Source: Porphyra umbilicalis | Lineage: Eukaryota > Rhodophyta > Bangiophyceae > Bangiales > Bangiaceae | Length of the DNA stretch: 50,440 bases | Assembly: GCA_002049455.2 (NCBI GenBank) | Contig: KV919197.1 | Span: 1-50,440, forward strand | Direction: 5' to 3' | Part shown: one piece after another, positions 43,293 to 50,440 of the stretch | How positions within the stretch are numbered: position 1 is the first letter of the stretch | Layout: each line of letters starts with the position of its first letter | Notes under the pieces: model-generated | Database searches by the model: none | Told to the model about the DNA's origin: nothing | The model's input: the letters and a program-made list of their open reading frames with translations, nothing else | Translations under genes and position numbers: made by a program

Positions 43293-44029
43293 CTGGTCAG
43301 GGGGGAGCGCGGGGGCGGGGGGAGGGGGAAGGGCTCACGCCGCGGAGGGCCCAAGCCGCGCCGCACCAGCGGCGGAGGGGTAACGCGGGGAGCAGCAAGC
43401 GCCGGTCACCACGTAAGTGGCAAGTGCCTGCCACGGGCAAAGATTCAAGTCGAGGGGCGGGCACCGGCGCCTGCCGCCCCAGTGCGACGCGGCGCGCCGG
43501 CGGCGATGCTGCCGCCCACAAGAACCATGACCGGCGCCGCCACCATCCGGTGCCGCCGGTCAGGCGGTGGCGATCAGGCGGGTGCAGAAATCAGGCGGCC
43601 GCGCCACGACCGCCGCCGGGGGTGTGTCTGACCGGCAGCGCAGGGTGCCGGCGCCGTGACCATCACGGGGCGTTTGCGGGCGGCGGAGGGGGAGCGACAG
43701 TGGCGGCAGTGACTGCGGCAGCCAGACGGGGGGGCGTGCGCCGCAACGGCAGGTCATCTGCTACGGATGTGCCCCGGCGTCCCAGCGTCAGCCACAGGGG
43801 CGGCCGGCGGAATTCCGCGCCACGTCGGGCACCCGCGGCGTGCACGGGGTGGGGCGTGGTCGGGGCGGATTCCGCGGGAACGATGATGACGATCGCGGTG
43901 AAGCAGTGTCGGTGTCAGACCTGAATTCTGAAACCAGCCGATGCTTGTACAGAACGTAGCCCCCATACATCCATTTTTCCATTTTCGCTGTACAGTGTAA
44001 CGCCTGCCAGAGCGCAGCTGGACGATGGC

Positions 44030-44280
44030 GAAGAGGACGATGCCTGGATGCAAACCGTCACTCGAGGATGCGGGTTACAGTCCAGCTCCGAGCCTGTTGG
44101 CTGGTGTTCTTGTCCAGCGGAGCGCCGAGAATCTGCGTGTGCCGCGGGATCGTCAGAACAGTGGACACTTGAACGGGAGCCTGAACGGGAGTCCCGTTCA
44201 AGAAGCCCTTGAACGGGAGGTTTCCCGTCCAGTCGTCTGTGCTGTAACAAAGGCCTGAACGGGAGGAGTTCCCGTTCAGG
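44030..44280 (-). repeat. hairpin-bearing repeat, left copy
   Basis: Ends with a perfect hairpin (CCTGAACGGGA, 5-nt loop, TCCCGTTCAGG) at 44254-44280 and holds several further GAACGGGA copies at 44170-44230. Reading leftwards on the minus strand it resembles 45653-45800 (GTTCTGACGATC, CAGATTC, GACTGTAAC/GACTGGACT, CGTTTGCA-like blocks). Confidence 0.7.
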
Positions 44281-45595
44281 GCAGCTGTGCCAGGCCCTGA
44301 ACCGTCTCGTGGCTGATCGCGAGGTCATGCAAGACTGTCGCACTAATTCAAGCCAATGATATCCCTGCAATGGATTGCGAAGACGTAAACTGTCCAGGTC
44401 GGGGTCCTGCACGGGCCTGGATGCCTCTTGCCATCGACGATGCGCTGCACAAGAAGTCGGCGCCAAGGCGTGTTCTCGGACCTGAGGTGCACGCACGAGA
44501 CCGCGGCCGCCGCTCCAGAACTTACCCCGAGTTGCTCTGTCGATGACCGAAGATTTATGTACTTCGTGAGACGACGAATGATGTCAAGCATATAAGAGAA
44601 TGGCCGGCCAATAAAAGTGAGCTATGCCACACGTAGCCCTCGTGGCAGGTCGGACGTCTCCATGGAAAAAACGGACTTATCTGGTCGATTGGAGACAACT
44701 CAAGAGTGACAGGCTAAAGCCTCCGATGACCTGACCCTCCACCACCGCGCCGCCGGCGAGCAAGACCACTGCAGTCGTCATCCGAGGTCGGAGCGCCCGT
44801 GTCGATCTCTCCCGGCTCTTGCTGTCGTGCACCAACGTCCCCCTCCCCAACTGGGCGACCCCCTACCATGCTGGGTCTTTGAGCCAGTCTTCCAACAGGT
44901 ATGTTGTGCGCTGTTTGTGGTTGGATCGTCTCCTGTCTATCGTTCGTTTGTCTGTCATTGCGTGTCTTCCATCGAGGTCATTGCACCGGATGTTGCACTA
45001 CCGTACAGGGAGCCCTCGTTCACTGCCATCTGTGGTAGCTCGCATCTGACTCGTGCCTACATGTGCTACCGTCCATGCATGTTTTTCCCCTGCGTATCGT
45101 GTATGTCTTTCTCCCACTTCCTGATTGGATTTCTCTTTCCCCCATCCTCCCTACGTCCGTCCCCCGCTTCCTGCCCCCTATCTCGTACCTCCCCTGTTTT
45201 GCCCCGTCGTATCGTTGCTCTTGTTTCTTAGTCTTCCCCTCTCGATATCTCGAGCTCTCGTTTGATGTGGGTTTGGATGGTACGGCATCTGTCGCGGTCT
45301 TTGTGCCTTGTTCTCGGTACTACCTGCCGACTGGCTCCCCCACTTGTGTTGCTGCCGCCGTTGGTACATGGTCAGCTATGATGGGTGCACCGTTTGGTTG
45401 TCCTCATGGCCGTAGTCCCATCCGTAGTCCCTCCAGAAATAAAGCAGAGCAGCATCAACGAGCAGTGTGCATGGGCCGCCAGTAACCTGTCATCGTCTAG
45501 AGATTAGCGCAATAATAATCGACCCTGGTTAACAGGAGTATTAAGGGTGTGTCTCGCGATCTGGTAATGTCCGACATCGAGATCAGGTCCGTGCA

Positions 45596-45830
45596 CCTGA
45601 ACAACGTTTGTAACAGGAGTTCCCTTGTTCAGGCGCCGTGCCGTATCAGGGGCCTGAACGGGATTTCCTCCCGTTCAGGATGACCATAGTTCTGACGATC
45701 ACGCACCTGCCACCCAGATTCCGAGATGCCGCCGGCTTTGGCTGGGCACCAGACTGGACTAAACGGCGGGGCCGACCATCGTTTGCACGTCCCAACAGCC
45801 GGTGAGCACGGGACCTGGCGTGTAGCGGGT
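45596..45830 (+). repeat. hairpin-bearing repeat, right copy
   Basis: Hairpin at 45653-45679 has the same 11-bp stem and 5-nt loop size as the left copy, in opposite repeat orientation. A second hairpin pairs CCTGAACAA (45596) with TTGTTCAGG (45625). Confidence 0.7.
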
Positions 45831-46229
45831 CTGGCGGACCCCCCCCCCCTCCCAGCGCTCTCATGAGGCACCTGTGGGGGCAACAACCCCCCACCAGCAG
45901 ACTGTGAATCGAGGGGCGACGGGGCTGACCAGCACCTGGAGCGCCTCCTCCCGGCACAGGCGCCCCGAGGCGGGAGTCGCGTGTCGGCTGTGCCCTGAAT
46001 CCGGTTGGTGGTGCGTGCACCTCCTGCCGGCCGCACTTGTGGATATCACCCCGCGACGTCTTCACCTGGCGCTTCCATCACCAACCAGCAACGGGCGTCT
46101 TCTTGAAACCGGGCACCGCCACCATCGCCGTTGCGCTCCTTCCGCCGTCCCGCCCCCTCCCGCCCCCTCCACCCGCCCCGTCCCGCGCGCGCATTCTTTG
46201 TCGTCCGTGCCCCCTCCCCCGCCAACACC

Positions 46230-47212
46230 ATGTCGGACCTCCGCAACCGCTTTGGGCAGCTCGGGATGGAGGCGCTCGGCACCTTCTTCCTGGTGGCGAC
46301 CATCTCCATCTCTGCGACGACCGCGCCGGCGGCGGCGCCGATTGCCGTGGGCGTCATCCTGGCGTCTATGATCTACGCCGGTGGCCATGTGTCGGGTGCC
46401 CACTACAACCCAGGTATGCCTGTGCCCTATGTGGGCGACGTCTGGGTGTGTGTCTCCTGTTGTTTGTCTGTTGCTTCTTTGCCGCTTGTGAGTCGCGTGC
46501 TGCGGGTGTCTGACCATGTTGTCTTTTCCCACCCCCTCTCGTTTTTCTCGTTTTGTTTTGGTCATTGGATTGGTGCGCTTGCTTGCCATCGCCTCTGGGT
46601 CTGTTCTTGATTTCCCCTCGCACAGCCCTTACGCTGGCGCTCTTCTTCCGTGGCGGCATCGCTATGGCTGACATGCTGCTGTACATGGCGTCGCAGCTGG
46701 TCGGCGCCGTCGTCGCCGGCCTTGTCGCCGGCCTGATCACTGGCCACACGATCGCGCCCAAGATGGGGCCGACCTCCAACCACCTCCAAGCCTTCCTGGC
46801 CGAGGCCATCTTCACCGGCGCCCTGGCCTTTGTCTTCCTCTCGGTGACCACGTCGGAGAACACCAAGGGCAACCCCTACTTTGGCGCCGCCATCGCGTCG
46901 GTCGTCACGGTGGCCGCCTACACCATTGCCGGCATTTCGGGGGCGGTGCTCAACCCGGCGGTCGGGGCCGGCCTCGTCCTCACCCACAACTGGCTCAAGG
47001 TTGGGTACCTGCTGTGGTTGGTTGCGGCGCAGGCGGTCGGCTCGTGCGCGGGCGTGGCGGCGTTTTGGTTTGTCGCCCCGAGCGACTTCGAGGAGGTGAG
47101 CGAGGAGGCGCGGGGCATGTTTGAGGCTGCCCGCCTGCGCGCGCGCGAGGGCGCCCAGGAGGCCCGCAGCCTGCTGCCGCAGCGCGGGGACGCGGGGCCG
47201 TCGCAGGGCTAA
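46230..47212 (+). CDS. aquaporin (MIP family)
   Basis: A six-helix membrane channel for water or small solutes. Exon 1 is 46230-46413, exon 2 46626-47212 (GTATG donor, CACAG acceptor, 212-bp intron), 256 residues, the usual family length. The intron splits the first NPA codon: HYNP then ALTLALFFRG. The second half-helix is SGAVLNPAVGAGLVL. Hydrophobic helices are visible throughout (GTFFLVATISISATTAP, VGVILASMIYAGG, LVGAVVAGLVAGLITG, FLAEAIFTGALAFVFL, VVTVAAYTIAGI, YLLWLVAAQAVGSCAGVAAF). The Arg that normally follows the second NPA, part of the selectivity filter, is Val. The C-terminal tail (residues about 225-256) is acidic then Arg/Glu-rich and cytoplasmic. Start: Kozak-like CCAACACCATGT and the first Met before helix 1. 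Confidence 0.93.
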
Positions 47213-47738
47213 GGGGCGCTGTCGGCGGAGGGGGGGGGACACCAGACGGCAGCGTTGTCGGCTGCCCGTCTGCCCGTGCGTGATGTTTTGGATGATGAGA
47301 CTGCTTGTGTCACTAGGACACCGTGACTGTTATGTGGAGCCTTTGGGCGTCAATCCTTTTTTTTTTTTTTTCTTCTCTTTTTTTTGCGTTGCCTCGCCGC
47401 CTGCTCGCGCCCGCGCGCACCGCATCGAGGAGGGCCGCTCCCGCCGCACAGCTTCCACAAACAGGCGCGTGCAAAAACCGTTTGTGAGACGCACCGCCCT
47501 TGATCCGGCGCGCCGACGCCGCTCGTCTCTGATTGGCTGCGAGACTGCCATTGGCGCTCGGCAGCAGACACGCGGGTGGGCGACCTCGGGGCGCCTCCCG
47601 CAATCTGTGTCTTTTGTCCTGCGAGGAGGCCCCGCCGGCGCCGACGCCCGCCCCGCCCACCCCGCCCGTCTCCCCCGCTCGTCTTGTCCCCCCCCGGCGT
47701 CGCCGGCGCGACCGCCCCGGAGGGTTTCCCGGGGGACC
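47213..47738. other. intergenic between aquaporin and next plus-strand gene
   Basis: A T-rich run (about 47357-47393) likely lies in the aquaporin 3' region; the rest rises in GC towards the next start codon. No gene is seen. Confidence 0.55.
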
Positions 47739-48601
47739 ATGGCGGCACGGCCACCCCCCCTCTTTGTCCCGCCCCTGCCCCTCTGCGCCGCCGGCGCGGG
47801 CGGCGGGGCGGCCGCCACCTCCCCGCGCGCCGCCGCCGCGCGGCGGGCGGGCGGGCGCCGCCGCCGCGGCGGGCGCCCCCCCCCCCCCCCCCCACGCGAG
47901 CGCGACGGAGCCGCCGCCCCCGCGCGCGGCGGCGGCGGCGCCCCCCCCCCGTCCGACGGCGGCGGCGGCGGCGGCGACGGCGCGCGCGGGGGGGCGGGCG
48001 CGGCGCTGTGGGACGCGGGGTGGAGCCGCAGCGCCGCCCACTGGCCGTCGCCGGCGCGGGCGGGGTTGCCGGGCGCCGCCCCCGCCGCGGGCGTGCGGCC
48101 GCCCATCACCGACGCCCTCCTCCGCGCGATGGTCGATGGCGACACGCCCGACGCGTGGGTCAATGACATCCTGTGGGCGCTCCTCGGCTACCGCCGCACG
48201 CCCAGCGGCGGCGGCGGCGGCGGCGACGACGACGGCAATGACAATGGCGGCGGTGGTGGCGGTGGCGGGTGGGACACGTCGGCGGTCGCCGACGCCATGG
48301 TCGCCGCCGGCTATGGGGACGCCCCCCCCGACTTCATCGGTAGCGCCACCGCCACGTCCGCCGCCGTCGATCGGCCGGTCAAAAAGGCGGTGCAGGCGCT
48401 GAACCGGAGCGTGCCGCCGGCGGGCAAGCAGCTGCTCAAGAGCCGCCTCGGCTTTGGGGGGTGGCGCGTCGGGGAGATGACGCCCAACAAGACGCGCCGG
48501 GCGACGGCGGTGAATTGGATTTTGTGGTGGCTCGACCAGCACGGGCTGGACGAGGGGTGGGGGGGGGGGGGGGGGACGCGTCGGGGGGGTGGCGCACCTA
48601 G
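47739..48601 (+). CDS. unknown GC-rich protein, possibly organelle-targeted
   Basis: ATG at 47739 (GGGGGACCATGG context) starts a frame with an N-terminal Ala/Pro/Arg/Gly-rich half (about 110 residues, perhaps a transit region plus linker) and a globular C-terminal half: DALLRAMVDGDTPDAWVNDI, LWALLGYRRTPSG, VADAMVAAGYGDAPPDFIG, VKKAVQALNRSVPPAGKQLL, FGGWRVGEMTPNKTRRATAV, NWILWWLDQHGLDEGW. No family is named. At the run of G at 48558-48575 the coding frame probably changes: the shifted reading ends DASGGWRT with TAG at 48599-48601, more natural than the 48722 stop of the unshifted frame. About 287 residues. It is convergent with the PRP5-like gene. Confidence 0.55.
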
Positions 48602-49042
48602 GGGCGGAGTGGGGGGGGGGGGGGGGCCTCCCGGGCGGGCGGGGTGCGGCTCGACGCGGACGTCGGTGGTCGAAAAGGCGGCCCGTGTCTCAAAGGCGCT
48701 GCCTGCGGCATGTCCTCTTTAATGTCGCTGCCTTGCCGCCGCCCGGTCGGCGACACCCTCTGGGGCCGTGGCTCCCTCCGCCGCGAGCACGGGTGGCAGC
48801 GGCACGGCCATTGTCCGCGCCAGCCGCACCTCCCGTCGGCAAACGGGCACCCACACCATCGGACCACAGCAGGGACGGTCAGACACCTGCCCGGTTATCG
48901 CAGACGCGGGACCGCCGCGGCCCGCCCGGCGCGCACGCCCACCCCCACAGGTGCCGTCAAGTGCACGGCAGGCGGCCCACCCCTGGACCCTGCCCCCCGC
49001 CACACACCCCACCTCAGCACCGCGCCTTACCCCCCCCCTCAC
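48602..49042. other. intergenic between convergent genes
   Basis: The 3' flanks of the plus-strand CDS ending near 48601 and of the PRP5-like gene. No gene is seen; C-rich towards 49040. Confidence 0.55.
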
Positions 49043-49368
49043 CTACACCACCGAGTAGCGCCCGTACGTGACCTTATCATCGTGCGGGCGCGCCGCCGCC
49101 GCCTCCTCCAGCCGCTGCTTAATGTCCCGCCGCGCGGCCTTGACCGCCGGCGCGTCGGGCCCCTCAATGAGCAAGTACAACTTGCGGTCGCCCGGCGGCG
49201 CCTTGCGCCCCGGCGCCGTGTATTGGCCCTTGGCGGTCACGGCGCAGGCGGTAAACTCCTCCACGTCGACGAGCGCGTTCTTGTGGGTGACCTTCCACCG
49301 CGCGTGTTGGGGGTAGTCGTTGATCTCCAACTCGGTCGCAAACTTGCGCACGACCGCCCCGCCGCCGC

Positions 49369-49409
<41 letters not shown>

Positions 49410-49516
49410 CCACCGGCGGTGGCACCCGCCACACCCGACGGCAGCGGCGGGCCCGCCGCCGCGGGCACCCCAATCTCCCGCACCTCCACCTCCTCCTCCT
49501 CCTCCTCCGAGTCGCT

Positions 49517-49550
<34 letters not shown>

Positions 49551-50440
49551 GCCGCCGACGCGGCGGCGGCGGTGGCGCCAGACGCCCCCACCCCATCGTC
49601 GTCCCCCCCGCCCGCCGCGTACTTGCGCGCCGTCGCCGCGCGCGCGGCGGCGGCCGCGTCCGCCTCGGCGGCCGAAAATTGAAAGCCCTTGCCCCCAAAC
49701 CCCGAGCCGGGGCGCGGCGCCGTCGACGCGGCGCCGCCGCCGCCGCCGCCGCTGCCGCCGCCCCCGGCGGCCGCCTCATAAGCGGCGGCGAGGGCGCGGA
49801 GCTCGGGGGGGACGGCCGCCTCCATGGCCGCCGCCGCCTCTTCGGTGAGCCGCTTGTCGGCGCGGGTGGGTTTGCGTTTGGGCTTTTTGGGGGGGGGGGG
49901 GGGGGGGGCGCCGGGTGTGGCGCCGGCGGCGGCGGCGGGCGTGTCAGTGGTGGCGGGTGTGGCGGCGGCAGCCCGGGCGGCGGCCGCAGCGTCGGGGGGT
50001 GCGGCCGACGGCGCGGCCGTCGGCGGCGCGCAGTCGGCCTCGCCGACGGGGGCGGCGGTGGGCGCCATCGTCGCGCCATCCGCCCCCCCCCCGCCGTCTG
50101 CTGCGGCCCCACAGGCTGCCGCACCCCCCCCTCGGCGGTGCTCTGGTCCGGCTTGCCGGCGGCACCCCCCTTGTCCGCCTCCCTCGCCCCCCGCTCCTCG
50201 TCGGCCATGGCCGCCCGCGCCTCCTCCACCGCCGCCTTGGCCGACAGCTGCAGCGCCTTGATAATCTCCCCCGCGTACGCCCCCTGCTCGGGCGTAATAA
50301 ACGTGACGGCCGTGCCCGGGTGGCCCGCCCGCCCCGTCCGCCCGACGCGGTGCACGTAGTCCTCATAGTGGTTGGGCACATCATAATTGACGACGAGCCG
50401 CAGCGCGCGCACGTCGAGGCCGCGGGCGGCCACGGGACGT
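49043..50440 (-). CDS. PRP5: PRP5/DDX46-like DEAD-box RNA helicase, C-terminal part
   Basis: A nuclear ATP-dependent helicase needed for stable U2 snRNP binding to the branch site. The window holds only the C-terminal portion; the gene runs off the right edge. Nearest the edge is the helicase C-terminal domain: [40 protein letters not shown] (motif VI), [20 protein letters not shown]. Then a long low-complexity linker (poly-Ala, poly-Gly, Asp/Ser/Glu-rich [12 protein letters not shown]) containing the family's [11 protein letters not shown] segment, and the diagnostic tail: [40 protein letters not shown], ending YGRYSVV with TAG at 49043. The frame changes at the C run 50082-50092: QQTAGGG on the right continues as [12 protein letters not shown] on the left. 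A run-length error is likely. Confidence 0.9.

Larger units (their letters stand above)
43293..46229. other. intergenic with paired hairpin repeats; possible gene fragment
   Basis: 43.3-43.9 kb is GC-rich and probably upstream of the GT61 gene. 43.9-46.0 kb holds two diverged inverted copies of a repeat with GAACGGGA hairpins. Between them, 44.82-45.25 kb has short exon-like pieces next to splice-like sites (AACAG/GTATGTTG at about 44899; ATCGAG/GTCATTG at about 44977; CTGTG/GTAGC at about 45033). No protein family is recognised. The 46.0-46.23 kb part is the leader of the aquaporin gene. Confidence 0.45.

Noticed and set aside
44827..45231. 134-codon plus-strand ORF
   Set aside because: The frame runs through sequence that looks like introns (GTATG, pyrimidine-rich stretches); treated as a possible gene fragment instead.

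Overview
This is a eukaryotic nuclear window. GC-rich (often above 70 percent), compact genes with few short GT-AG introns alternate with AT-richer stretches full of transposon remains. Low-complexity coding (poly-Ala, poly-Gly, poly-Pro), short introns and a plastid-type presequence suggest a bangiophyte red alga (Porphyra/Pyropia-like). That is an inference from composition and gene content, not a proof.

Region by region: (1) 1-3.6 kb, repeat-rich sequence with no gene I can defend. (2) 3.6-9.1 kb, extremely GC-rich: a doubtful minus-strand CDS and a long plus-strand CDS (about 4967-9137) whose frame changes about eleven times, nearly always at long G or C runs. (3) 9.4-12.3 kb, ribosomal protein eS17 (minus, three exons) and GET4 (plus), divergent around a 0.5 kb spacer. 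(4) 13.4-14.1 kb, an unknown Ser-rich minus-strand ORF. (5) 15.28-19.07 kb, a complete non-autonomous hAT-like element with a perfect 8-bp target duplication and 18-bp terminal repeats. It encloses a long inverted repeat, and one arm of that repeat carries a 129-bp TA-flanked MITE that is absent from the other arm. (6) 19.2-21.7 kb, a pogo/Tigger-type transposase interrupted by one TAG. (7) 22.8-24.65 kb, an unknown two-exon gene with an in-frame minisatellite. (8) 24.7-35.2 kb, tandem repeats, inverted repeats, an orphan exon and a second, internally deleted pogo-type transposase. (9) 35.2-40.4 kb, an EgtB/Egt1-type sulfoxide synthase (plus, three exons), acireductone dioxygenase (minus, three exons) and a likely plastid membrane protein (minus). 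(10) 41.1-43.3 kb, a GT61-family glycosyltransferase (minus). (11) 43.9-46 kb, paired hairpin-bearing repeats. (12) 46.2-50.4 kb, an aquaporin (plus, two exons), an unknown GC-rich CDS (plus) and the C-terminal part of a PRP5/DDX46 RNA helicase (minus, running off the right edge).

How the genes relate: most are unconnected housekeeping functions (translation, tail-anchored protein insertion, splicing, water transport, glycosylation). The only functional pairing is EgtB (sulfur-histidine chemistry) tail-to-tail with acireductone dioxygenase (methionine salvage), both using non-haem metal. The most informative sequence is the nested transposon at 15.28-19.07 kb. The main caution is that several conserved genes (GET4, GT61, PRP5, two unknown CDSs) lose frame at or near G/C homopolymers, so many protein models here depend on run length.
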